This document shows, piece after piece, positions 1 through 7,790 of a stretch of DNA of 62,695 bases; position 1 is the stretch's first letter; each line of letters starts with the position of its first letter. The position numbers were made by a program, and so were the translations under genes. The DNA is taken from assembly GCA_045580165.1 (NCBI GenBank), contig JAZNNG010000061.1, positions 1 to 62,695 of the forward strand, written 5' to 3'. The DNA comes from UBA4717 sp045580165 (GTDB lineage: Bacteria > Bacillota > Clostridia > Oscillospirales > CAG-272). The notes beneath the pieces are model-generated. The model saw nothing but the letters and a program-made list of their open reading frames with translations. It had not been told where the DNA came from and did not search any database.

Positions 1-78
1 ATACGATCGTACCGCCTGCATTTTTAACTCAACACTGTATTTCTTGTTCTTGTGTGTCCTTCTTGGCATAAATATATC

Positions 79-132
79 CCCCTAAAGTAGTCTTGAAAAC
101 TTTTTGTTTTTTCAAGTGTCTACTCTAAGGGG
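79..132. other. Long imperfect hairpin
   Basis: CCCC-T...AGTAG...CTTGAAAA pairs with TTTTCAAG...CTACT...AGGGG around a small loop (ctttttg). This gives a stem of roughly 20 pairs with one or two bulges. No T-run follows on either strand, so it is not a clear rho-independent terminator. It may be the end of an upstream gene outside the window, or a leader element. Confidence 0.45.
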
Positions 133-193
133 ATTATATCAAGACACTTTTGGGGGCATATCAATCGCAGAGCTTTTTTTATAAGGGGTTCGT

Positions 194-221
194 TTGACAA
201 AATCCAATAAAAGAGTATAAT
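194..221 (+). promoter_or_regulatory. Promoter of the M3 peptidase gene
   Basis: TTGACA at 194-199 and TATAAT at 216-221 are separated by 16 bp. They lie about 30 bp upstream of the start codon at 253. Confidence 0.75.
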
Positions 222-252
222 ATACGTATATTAATATTACCTGCGGTGAGTT

Positions 253-1875
253 ATGAAAAAAAGACTTATAATTAGTTTGACAGTTGCTTTAATAATTGTG
301 CTTTTGGTAAAAGCATATTATCTTATAAGCAAGGACTCTGCTCCTTCCCAAAAAACAGAAATTACATATACAGAGCGTTTTGTGTCCGAGCTTAAGGTAA
401 CACTATCGGACGCAGATAGTGCCGAACTTGACGAGTGCATTGAAAGGTGCGAGGAACTGCTTTGTAACAACAGCAGTGCAGACGCGCTCGCTTTGACGGA
501 TACACTTGAAGCGCTTGACTCTAAATACAGATATTTTGAAGAACAGCTTGAGGCTGCAACTATTCTTTATTATTACGATCTCTCTGACAAAAAGCTTGAA
601 GACGACTATCTTTTGGCTACTGATACGTGGGAAGACGTGCAGAAAAGGGTATGGGACTTTTACAATTCGGCTCGTGCGGATAATAAAGTGCTTGTTTCCT
701 TGATAAGTGACTTTGTTGACAAGAACTATCCCGACAGACTGGCGTATAATGAAGAACCGAGTCAATATCTGCACGAAATGACCGATGCTCAAAGCGAGCT
801 TATGCAGTATAACAATAACGCATCGTATGAGGAAGCAATAGATCCTTTTAACAAATTTCTGTATGCATCGCTGAGATACGCACAGGCATTCGGGTATGAT
901 AATTACTACGAATACGCAACCGATATTCTTTATAAGCGCGATTATACCAAATACGAGCGAAAGCTGTTCAGGGAATATGTAAAAGAGTACATAGTTCCGA
1001 TCTATAAAAAATACAAAAAGAAATCGGACGATTCATACGCAGCTCTTTCGTCTTCAGAGAAACGTCTTTCGGACAAATACCTGTACGCATCCTTTGACGA
1101 ATTTTCGGAAAATTATCTGTTTGACTATTTTGACTCTCTTCCGGATGAGGTCGGAAGGGCAATGAGGGAAGCGTTTGAAAAGGATCGTGTGCTTATAGGG
1201 GATAAGGAAAATTCATATCAGACGGCGAACGTGCGTAATATCGGCGACGTTCCGGTTTGCTATTTTTTCAAAGACAAAACGGATATTGTCACGGTCAGCC
1301 ACGAGCTTGGACATTATTATGCCGCAGTTATGGGAGCAGATAATTACAACGTATCGATGGATCTGAAGGAGTTGCATTCACAAGCCAATACGATGCTGAT
1401 GATAAGCTTTTTGCAAAGGGAAATCGACAATGAGGCATTTGACTCATTCTGTGATTATTTTATTCTTAATGAGATACATGGAATTATATGCAGTACAATA
1501 AAGGATGAATTTTGCGAGAGGGTATTTACGGATAAATATACTCACTACCACACGATCGATGAGCTTAACGCTGTTATGGAGCAGTTGATCGATGAGTACG
1601 GTATTTCGGAAATATCACCCGAAATGGAAAGGCAGCTTATGACGTATTGGAACCGTCAGGCGGTGTCGAATGCGGGGTATAATTTGAGCTACTCCGTATC
1701 GGAAATGGTAGCATTTCAGATATATCAGATGAGCTTGACGGATTATGAGAGCGCGGCCTTATGTTATCGGGGAATAGTTGAGAAAGCAGATAAGGACGGT
1801 GGATTTCTCATAACGGTGCTTAACAATAAGCTTTTGTCACCGTTTGACGAAAAGGCATTCAGAATATTTGAATAA
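253..1875 (+). CDS. Membrane-anchored M3-family metallopeptidase (oligoendopeptidase-like)
   Basis: A probable zinc oligopeptidase of 540 residues. The N-terminus (about residues 4-23) is a hydrophobic segment after KKR, which looks like a signal anchor or uncleaved signal, so the catalytic part should be outside the membrane. The HExxH zinc motif is HELGH with H350, E351 and H354. It is followed by DLKELHSQ with E373, which matches the third-ligand block of M3 peptidases (DfvELPSQ-like). The C-terminal all-helical part also fits the M3 fold. Cytosolic PepF enzymes lack such an anchor, so this is a surface variant. The gene has its own promoter and appears monocistronic. The family call is good; the substrate is unknown. 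Confidence 0.8.
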   Translation: MKKRLIISLTVALIIVLLVKAYYLISKDSAPSQKTEITYTERFVSELKVTLSDADSAELDECIERCEELLCNNSSADALALTDTLEALDSKYRYFEEQLEAATILYYYDLSDKKLEDDYLLATDTWEDVQKRVWDFYNSARADNKVLVSLISDFVDKNYPDRLAYNEEPSQYLHEMTDAQSELMQYNNNASYEEAIDPFNKFLYASLRYAQAFGYDNYYEYATDILYKRDYTKYERKLFREYVKEYIVPIYKKYKKKSDDSYAALSSSEKRLSDKYLYASFDEFSENYLFDYFDSLPDEVGRAMREAFEKDRVLIGDKENSYQTANVRNIGDVPVCYFFKDKTDIVTVSHELGHYYAAVMGADNYNVSMDLKELHSQANTMLMISFLQREIDNEAFDSFCDYFILNEIHGIICSTIKDEFCERVFTDKYTHYHTIDELNAVMEQLIDEYGISEISPEMERQLMTYWNRQAVSNAGYNLSYSVSEMVAFQIYQMSLTDYESAALCYRGIVEKADKDGGFLITVLNNKLLSPFDEKAFRIFE

Positions 1876-1892
1876 TAAAACGTCTCGGTGTA

Positions 1893-1921
1893 TTGAAAAC
1901 GGCGTATTTATATGCTATAAT
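1893..1921 (+). promoter_or_regulatory. Promoter of the WbsX-like gene, containing a shared 16-bp element
   Basis: TTGAAA at 1893-1898 and TATAAT at 1916-1921 are 17 bp apart. The -35 region lies in TATTGAAAACGGCGTA (1891-1906), repeated exactly at 10409-10424 in the beta-galactosidase promoter. Confidence 0.75.
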
Positions 1922-1968
1922 GCCCACGTGATTTAGGTTCCTTCACAATTTGGAAAGGCGGATCTTAT

Positions 1969-3084
1969 ATGAAAAAGCAATATGATATAGCGGCTTACGT
2001 TTGGCCGGCATACACGGGTGATGAGCCCAGAACGAGAATGTTCTGGCGAGAGGGCTACGGCGAATGGCAGTCTGTCAAGAACTCCGCGCCCAAGGAAAAC
2101 GGATACTTTTGGAACAGAAAGCCTCTCTGGGGTTATCAGAACGAGGCGGACCCCGAGGTTATGAAATTTCAGATAAATGAGGCGACACGTCACGGAGTTA
2201 ACGTGTTTATCTACGATTGGTACTGGTACGACAACCGCCCGTTTCTTGAAAACTGCTTGAGAGACGGTTTTCTTAAGGCTGAAAACAGTCAGGATATGAA
2301 GTTCTATCTTATGTGGGCAAATCACGACGTTAACAACTGCTGGAACATAGACCTCTCCGACGATTGCCCCGAGCCGATAATCTGGAAGGGCACCGCCACG
2401 CGCGACGTGTTTGAAACCGTTGTAGAGCGTGTTATAGAAAATTTCTTCAAGCAGCCGAATTATTATAAGATAAACGGATGCCCCGTGTTTGCGGTATATG
2501 ATGTTGCAAATCTCGTGATGGGACTCGGCGGTATCGAAAAGACCAAGGATGCACTTGCACATTTCAGAGAAAAGACACGCGAGGCAGGCTTTTCCGACCT
2601 TCATTTTCAGATAATTATATGGGGTGAAAACAACGTAAACGTCAGCGGCTTTGACGCCAATATGCAAGGCTCTACCAAGGACATCGTACGTATTCTCGGT
2701 GCAGACAGCGTTACTCACTATCAGTTTGCACATTACGTCAATATGAACGACGATTACTTAAATATACTTGATAAGGTAAAGCGTGAATGGGTGAGAATCG
2801 AGGAGGACTATAACGTCCCCTATTTCCCTCACGTTTCGTGCGGATGGGATAACAACCCACGCTTTAGAAAATTCAGAGATTACGTAACCAAAAACAACAC
2901 CCCCGAGAATCTTGAAAAGGCGCTCAGAATGGCGAAGGAATACGCAGACGAGCATTCCGACCAACCGCCGCTTGTAACCGTCAACTCGTGGAATGAGTGG
3001 ACCGAAACAAGCTACCTCGAGCCCGACGACCTCTACGGCTACGGCTATCTTGAGGCGGTAAAAAGGGTGTTTATGGACGAGTAA
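1969..3084 (+). CDS. WbsX / GH99-like glycan-active protein
   Basis: A soluble protein of 371 residues with no signal peptide. Its features match the WbsX family (GH99-like TIM barrel): the AAYVWPAYTGDEPR start, a YDWYWYDNRPFLE block near residue 85, MWANHD near 122, and the C-terminal VNSWNEWTETSYLEPD. In other bacteria such proteins occur in O-antigen loci and in glycan-degradation loci. Here the gene stands alone, far from the capsule cluster, and shares a promoter element with the GH2 beta-galactosidase, so a catabolic role is the likelier inference. The start is supported by a GGAAAGG ribosome binding site. Family confidence is high; the reaction is uncertain. Confidence 0.75.
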   Translation: MKKQYDIAAYVWPAYTGDEPRTRMFWREGYGEWQSVKNSAPKENGYFWNRKPLWGYQNEADPEVMKFQINEATRHGVNVFIYDWYWYDNRPFLENCLRDGFLKAENSQDMKFYLMWANHDVNNCWNIDLSDDCPEPIIWKGTATRDVFETVVERVIENFFKQPNYYKINGCPVFAVYDVANLVMGLGGIEKTKDALAHFREKTREAGFSDLHFQIIIWGENNVNVSGFDANMQGSTKDIVRILGADSVTHYQFAHYVNMNDDYLNILDKVKREWVRIEEDYNVPYFPHVSCGWDNNPRFRKFRDYVTKNNTPENLEKALRMAKEYADEHSDQPPLVTVNSWNEWTETSYLEPDDLYGYGYLEAVKRVFMDE

Positions 3085-3086
3085 AC

Positions 3087-3125
3087 ACAAAAAGAGTACG
3101 CGCTCGCATCGCGTGCTCTTTTTGT
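3087..3125 (+). terminator. Rho-independent terminator
   Basis: AAAAAGAG-TACGCG pairs with CGCGTG-CTCTTTTT around a 7-nt loop, just after the stop codon at 3084. Confidence 0.85.
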
Positions 3126-3144
3126 CACACGCAAGCAGACGTTA

Positions 3145-3173
3145 TTTACAAAGCGTGAAAAATGTGATACAAT
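3145..3173 (+). promoter_or_regulatory. Promoter of the LemA-partner operon
   Basis: TTTACA at 3145-3150 and TACAAT at 3168-3173 are 17 bp apart, upstream of the AGGGGGGG ribosome binding site at about 3181. Confidence 0.6.
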
Positions 3174-3199
3174 GTAATAAAAGGGGGGGAATTGGCAGA

Positions 3200-4801
3200 A
3201 TGATATTTGATCCCTTGGAGGAATATATTTCCAAATTAAGGGCGCTTCATCTTGAAAAGGTAAACGGTTATTTTGACAGCCTTGTAAAGAGATCGGGAGT
3301 TGATATCGAAGAAAACCGCAAGACTGTAAAGGAATATACTGAGCTTTGCAAAAGCTCGGCTAAGCTTAAACGTAAGCTTAACTGGCTCAGGTTTCTGAGG
3401 GTGGTTATGATAATTACCCTCGTGCTTATTCCGCTTGTGATACTCAAAACCACTCCGAAGATAAAGGCTCTGAGAAATGAGATAGAGAACGCAGACAAGC
3501 GAGCCGCAGAGCTTCTTGAGAATGCAAATAATCAGATGCTCCCGCTGAACGCTCTGTTTTCAAGCGGTGACGCAACGGCGCTTGTTGAGGAAACGGTTCC
3601 CGAGTTTGACTTCAAGCCGGTATTTACAGCCTCGATGGAAGAGGATATGCGGATAAATTACGATTTTGGAGCGATGGGCGGACGCGATCATTCCACGCTT
3701 GACATTCTCGCAGGACATTATAACGAAAACCCGTTTTTGTTTGAAAACAGACTCGTACATACACTCGGTACCGAAACCTATCACGGCTACAAGACCATAC
3801 ATTGGACCGAAACCTACCGCGACAGTAACGGAAAGCTGCGGACGAGGTCGAGGAGTCAGACTCTCCACGCAACCGTGACCAAGCCAAAGCCCTTTTATAA
3901 GACGCAGGTGGTGCTATACTACTGCGCGCAAGCGGCACCCGAGCTTTGCTTCAGCCGTGACGCGTCGCACCTTGAAACCAAGAGCGAGCGCGAGCTTGAG
4001 CGACACGTCAAACGCGGCGAAAGAAAGCTCAGGAAAAAGACCGATAAAGCCATCAGCAACAATCAAAGCTTTATGAGTATGTCGAACACCGAGTTTGAGG
4101 TACTCTTTGACGCTCTCGACAGAAATGACGAGGTGCAGTTCAGAACATTGTTCACGCCTCTCGCGCAGACCAATATGGAAAAGCTCATACTCTCAAAGGA
4201 CGGCTACGGTGACGATTTTTGCTTCTTCAAAAAGAAGAGAACGAGCGAGATCGTGTCAAATCACAGTCAAAGCAGAGGACTCACGGTGCCTGCAAAGAGC
4301 TATATTTCTTATTCGTTTGACGAGATAAAGAACAATTTTATAGCTAAAAACACCGAGTATTTCAAGGCGATATATTTTGATTTCGCGCCTCTGTTGGCGA
4401 TACCTGCGTATCAGGACAGACCCGTTCATTCGCTGAAGCCCATACCCGAGGGGTCGCAGCTTTATTCGCTCAAGGAAAGCGAGGCGCTTGCAAATCTTGC
4501 AGACCTGTCTACGGTTGCTCACCCGAGCACGAAGACGTGTGCCATACTGAAATCCGAATATATGGGCGCAGAAAAGGACTCCGACAGGATGGAGATAAGC
4601 GCATATTCCTACGATATACGTGAAAGAGTGGACGTAGTTTCGATGCTCGGCGGTGACGGACGTGTCCACAACGTCTCGGTTAAATGGGATGAGTATATTC
4701 CTCTTGAGGCGAAAAACAGCTTCCTCGTAACGTCGGCAGACAAAGCAAACGGACGAAGCGTTTCGGCAAAGAGAAACGGACTTTGTATGATAAATTATTA
4801 A
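3200..4801 (+). CDS. Uncharacterised membrane protein paired with LemA
   Basis: I do not recognise a named domain. The ATG at 3200 is chosen because a strong AAGGGGGGG ribosome binding site sits just upstream; longer starts lack one. The product has 533 residues. An N-terminal amphipathic or coiled-coil part (1-60) is followed by one transmembrane helix at about 66-83, another helical stretch, and a large probable soluble domain. That domain contains a Gly-His-rich part (GHYNENPFLFENRLVHTLGTETYHGYK) and a basic segment rich in R and K near residues 265-300. The gene is directly followed, 21 bp later, by a lemA-like gene, so the two products probably act together at the membrane. Confidence 0.6.
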   Translation: MIFDPLEEYISKLRALHLEKVNGYFDSLVKRSGVDIEENRKTVKEYTELCKSSAKLKRKLNWLRFLRVVMIITLVLIPLVILKTTPKIKALRNEIENADKRAAELLENANNQMLPLNALFSSGDATALVEETVPEFDFKPVFTASMEEDMRINYDFGAMGGRDHSTLDILAGHYNENPFLFENRLVHTLGTETYHGYKTIHWTETYRDSNGKLRTRSRSQTLHATVTKPKPFYKTQVVLYYCAQAAPELCFSRDASHLETKSERELERHVKRGERKLRKKTDKAISNNQSFMSMSNTEFEVLFDALDRNDEVQFRTLFTPLAQTNMEKLILSKDGYGDDFCFFKKKRTSEIVSNHSQSRGLTVPAKSYISYSFDEIKNNFIAKNTEYFKAIYFDFAPLLAIPAYQDRPVHSLKPIPEGSQLYSLKESEALANLADLSTVAHPSTKTCAILKSEYMGAEKDSDRMEISAYSYDIRERVDVVSMLGGDGRVHNVSVKWDEYIPLEAKNSFLVTSADKANGRSVSAKRNGLCMINY

Positions 4802-4822
4802 ACATAAAAGGAGAAAACAACA

Positions 4823-5491
4823 ATGGCAAACCAACTTGACGAGCTTAACCCCGAAGTAAGAGAAGAGGGTGTTGACACGAACGTAATAGTAAAGAAGATT
4901 CCTGCGGAGGTGGGAGTCGGCTCAAAGATATTTGAAATAGCGCTCTGGGTGTGCGGAATAATTCCGGGACTCATATTCCTGTTTATGAAGATCGGTGCGC
5001 AGAAGCATTTTGACCAGCTTCAGCAGCAGATTCAGAGAAACGCATCTCAGATAGACAACTATCTTGAGCAGCGCGTAATGGTGCTTCAGAACTGTGCGCG
5101 TCTTCTTGACAAGGCTATCGACCTTGACAAGAGCACGTTTGAGAACATAGCTAAATTCAGAGCAGGCAACGCAGATGAAAGAGAGCTTGCCCGTAGTGAG
5201 ATCGGCGGTCAGATCGAAACAATGTCGAGAGATATCAACGTAGCCGTTGAAAGCTACCCCGAGCTTAAGGCGCACCGTGAGATCGCGGATGCTATGCAGC
5301 AGAATATGTATCTCCAGAGAGAGATAACCGCCGCAAGAGAGCTTTACAATGATACGGTTACAAAGTGGAACAAGGATATTTTTGCTTGGCCGACAAAGAT
5401 GATAGTTGCGGCTAAGAACGGCTATACCACGAGAATTCCTTTCGCGGCATCAGCTGAGATCAAGGCACAGGCAAGAAGCGTATTTTTTTGA
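4823..5491 (+). CDS. lemA: LemA family membrane protein
   Basis: A 222-residue protein with a transmembrane helix at about 36-56 followed by a long helical, coiled-coil-rich domain. The LemA signature is visible: NYLEQRVMVLQN, later ESYPELKAHREIADAMQQ, then ITAARELYNDTVTKWN, which matches the YPeLka...i...R..YN..v..yN pattern. LemA proteins expose a long helical bundle outside the membrane; their general function is unclear. It lies 21 bp after the 533-residue membrane protein and forms an operon with it. Confidence 0.85.
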   Translation: MANQLDELNPEVREEGVDTNVIVKKIPAEVGVGSKIFEIALWVCGIIPGLIFLFMKIGAQKHFDQLQQQIQRNASQIDNYLEQRVMVLQNCARLLDKAIDLDKSTFENIAKFRAGNADERELARSEIGGQIETMSRDINVAVESYPELKAHREIADAMQQNMYLQREITAARELYNDTVTKWNKDIFAWPTKMIVAAKNGYTTRIPFAASAEIKAQARSVFF

Positions 5492-5516
5492 GAGTAATTG
5501 AATATATGCTCTTATA

Positions 5517-5549
5517 TCAACGAATAGGGCTGAATATTCAACGAATAGG
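5517..5549 (+). promoter_or_regulatory. Direct-repeat operator with LytTR-like spacing
   Basis: The 12-mer TCAACGAATAGG occurs at 5517-5528 and again, identical, at 5538-5549. The period is 21 bp, two helical turns. The second copy ends 9 bp before the -35 box of the next promoter. LytTR-type regulators bind direct repeats with this period upstream of -35; the assignment to that family is an inference. Confidence 0.6.
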
Positions 5550-5558
5550 TACAAGCTA

Positions 5559-5587
5559 TTGACTTTAAGTAGGAAAAGATGTATACT
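5559..5587 (+). promoter_or_regulatory. Promoter of the paired membrane-protein genes
   Basis: TTGACT at 5559-5564 and TATACT at 5582-5587 are 17 bp apart. An AAAAGATGTAT...ATACATCTTTT hairpin (5575-5611) overlaps the -10 region and transcript start, so it could act as an operator or a 5' hairpin. Confidence 0.75.
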
Positions 5588-5652
5588 TGATTTAAGGATA
5601 CATCTTTTCAATATGTGTATTTAATTTTTGTCAGTTTCAAGGAGAAAGCATT

Positions 5653-6213
5653 ATGGAATCGTCCGGTATATATATTTATTTGATACCGCTTGTTGCGTTG
5701 GCGTTGATCGGACTTGTCATATTTCTTGTGACAAAAGCATTAAAGAAATGCACTAAGTCAAAGAGAAAAGCATTGGTTACATCAATAGCGTGCTTTTTGA
5801 CTGTTGCGGTATCATGGGTGTTCAATATGGGATGGTACAGATTTGGGCTTATAGTAGTCTTTCCTGTCATTCCGATCATCGGCACGGGAATGCTTTTTCT
5901 CACCAACTTAGCTGCGGCAAGCTGCTTTGAGCACTCGCGCAGGATAAAAGCTTTGAATTTATTATTTATAATAACCTATCTTGTCGGCAACCTGCTTTTC
6001 CCTGACGGCGGGGATATCGGGGGGACGTATTTCTTCTTCGGACTGCTCCACAGTAATGCTTTGGCACACGTGGCTTACGCAATTTCGGGGCTTGCGTTTG
6101 TTATACATATCGGCTTGTTTGTCTGGCAGATCGTTGAGATCAGCATTCTGAAATCTCGGCTCAAAAAGAAGGCTGAGACGGTGGACGGGGAAATAGAAAA
6201 CACCGATTCGTGA
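5653..6213 (+). CDS. Small polytopic membrane protein, first of a tandem pair
   Basis: A 186-residue protein of unknown function with about five hydrophobic segments (about 6-28, 40-58, 62-86, 100-117, 138-160) and charged ends. It shares with the next gene a SWVFN.G..RF motif and an almost identical block CFEHSRRIKxLNxLF..TYL, so the two are paralogues from a local duplication. The ribosome binding site is AAGGAG. The upstream direct repeats suggest regulated expression. Confidence 0.7.
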   Translation: MESSGIYIYLIPLVALALIGLVIFLVTKALKKCTKSKRKALVTSIACFLTVAVSWVFNMGWYRFGLIVVFPVIPIIGTGMLFLTNLAAASCFEHSRRIKALNLLFIITYLVGNLLFPDGGDIGGTYFFFGLLHSNALAHVAYAISGLAFVIHIGLFVWQIVEISILKSRLKKKAETVDGEIENTDS

Positions 6214-6235
6214 CTAAATTTCACAGGAGGCAGCT

Positions 6236-6778
6236 ATGCTTGGAAAATTAGTTTTTGCAGTGCCTGTTTTGTTCTTACTTGTGGCTTTTGCGGTGATTTA
6301 TATTGCATTTGGTACTGCTAAGAATTCTTCCGAGACACAGAAAAGATCGCTTTTGGTTTCTTCTGCGTGTCTTTTGACAGCTACGGCATCGTGGGTTTTT
6401 AATTTTGGAATGATCAGATTTACAATGGTGTTTGTTTTGATAATCAGCACATGTGTGTTTATTGTAACAAACTATATCTCGGCAGGATGCTTTGAACATT
6501 CGCGAAGGATAAAAGTATTAAATATCCTCTTTGTACTGACTTATTTGTTTGCAAATCTTCTTTATCCCGACACGGATTTTGTAAAATCGTATGCAGTTTT
6601 CGGTCTTATCAACAAATATGAGATTACAAAAGTGCTTGAAAAAGTTGCCGAAGCTATGATGTTTGCGCATATTGTTTTGTTTATCTGGCAGACTATTGAG
6701 GTCTGTGTGTTGAGATTCTCGCTTAAAAAGAAAGCTAAGCAGGCGCTGGAGGAAGCTGACGGCAAGACGGAGCTTTAA
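6236..6778 (+). CDS. Small polytopic membrane protein, second of a tandem pair
   Basis: A 180-residue paralogue of the preceding protein, 22 bp downstream and with a clear AGGAGG ribosome binding site. It keeps the SWVFNFG.IRF and CFEHSRRIKVLNILF blocks and the same pattern of hydrophobic segments, ending in a basic tail. No catalytic motif is visible. The pair could form a heteromeric membrane complex, but nothing in the sequence proves this. Confidence 0.7.
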   Translation: MLGKLVFAVPVLFLLVAFAVIYIAFGTAKNSSETQKRSLLVSSACLLTATASWVFNFGMIRFTMVFVLIISTCVFIVTNYISAGCFEHSRRIKVLNILFVLTYLFANLLYPDTDFVKSYAVFGLINKYEITKVLEKVAEAMMFAHIVLFIWQTIEVCVLRFSLKKKAKQALEEADGKTEL

Positions 6779-6785
6779 TAGATTT

Positions 6786-6810
6786 AAAAACACGCTTCGG
6801 CGTGTTTTTA
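6786..6810 (+). terminator. Rho-independent terminator
   Basis: AAAAACACGC pairs with GCGTGTTTTT around a ttcg tetraloop, right after the second membrane-protein gene. Confidence 0.9.
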
Positions 6811-6826
6811 TTTGCCTGGTTTGCGA

Positions 6827-6855
6827 TTGACAAATATTATGCCAAGTGGTATACT
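6827..6855 (+). promoter_or_regulatory. Promoter of the polysaccharide deacetylase gene
   Basis: TTGACA at 6827-6832 and TATACT at 6850-6855 are 17 bp apart. Confidence 0.8.
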
Positions 6856-6892
6856 TTAGAGTAGTGTTTTAAACTTTGAGGAGAATGCTGTT

Positions 6893-7744
6893 ATGATGTA
6901 TACGTTTTTGAGATTTCCCGAGGGAAAGGGTAAGGCAGTTACCTTCAGCTATGATGATGCACCGAAGGAGGACGTAAGACTTGTTGAAATTTTCAACAAG
7001 TACGGTATGAAGGCGACCTTTAACCACAACGGCGGAGGTGGCAGAGACACCAATTTCACCGCTGAGCAGATGCACGAGCTTTTCTTATCAAAGGGTCACG
7101 AAATAGCCATTCACGGGGCACTTCACAGAGCAAACGGAAGCTTAAGGCTTATAGAAGGTATCCGCGAGGTGCTCGATAACCGTCTTATGCTTGAGGAAAA
7201 ATGCGGAAGAATAATAAGAGGAATGGCTTATCCCGATACGGGAATAACAAGATTTCCGAATGCTCCCGGATATGCCGAGATAAAACAGTATTTGACCGAG
7301 CTTGATATTGCTTACGCGAGAACGATCGGCCCCGTTAACGAAGAATTTCCGCTTCCCGTCGATTTCCACGCGTGGACGCCGACCGCATCTCACAATAACC
7401 CGAACATATTCCAATATATAGACAAGTTTCTTGCAATCGACCTTTCCACGAAGACTTATAAGTCGATGAGATTTCCAAGACTTATGTATATCTGGGGGCA
7501 CGGCTTTGAGTTTGACAGGAAAAATAATTGGGAACAGATAGAAAAAATCTGCGAAAAACTTGCAAATAATCCTGAAATATGGTATGCTACTAATATAGAA
7601 ATTTGCGATTATGTACAGGCATATAAGAGCCTTCGTCACAGTGCCGACGGTCATATGATTTACAATCCTACGGTTACAAAGGTTTGGCTTGACATTGACG
7701 GCAAGCTCTATACTGTCGAGCCCGGTGAAACCATCAGGGTTTGA
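6893..7744 (+). CDS. Polysaccharide deacetylase (NodB-like) family protein
   Basis: A 283-residue protein without a signal peptide. The NodB fold is suggested by VTFSYDDAPKEDVRLVEIFNKYGMKATF near residues 16-43, with the Asp pair of motif 1, and by the zinc-binding HGALH (H-x-x-x-H) near residue 72. The RGMAYPDTG segment near residue 111 fits motif 3. The lack of an export signal suggests an intracellular substrate or an uncharacterised amide hydrolase. The first of two consecutive ATG codons is used here, behind GAGGAG. Confidence 0.75.
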   Translation: MMYTFLRFPEGKGKAVTFSYDDAPKEDVRLVEIFNKYGMKATFNHNGGGGRDTNFTAEQMHELFLSKGHEIAIHGALHRANGSLRLIEGIREVLDNRLMLEEKCGRIIRGMAYPDTGITRFPNAPGYAEIKQYLTELDIAYARTIGPVNEEFPLPVDFHAWTPTASHNNPNIFQYIDKFLAIDLSTKTYKSMRFPRLMYIWGHGFEFDRKNNWEQIEKICEKLANNPEIWYATNIEICDYVQAYKSLRHSADGHMIYNPTVTKVWLDIDGKLYTVEPGETIRV

Positions 7745-7790
7745 TCTGCTTATTTTTGTTAAAATTTAATTTTCATATAAGGAGCGAACA

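Noticed and set aside
3113..3199. A longer start for the LemA-partner protein
   Set aside because: It would begin inside the preceding terminator and upstream of the promoter; the ATG at 3200 has an excellent ribosome binding site.
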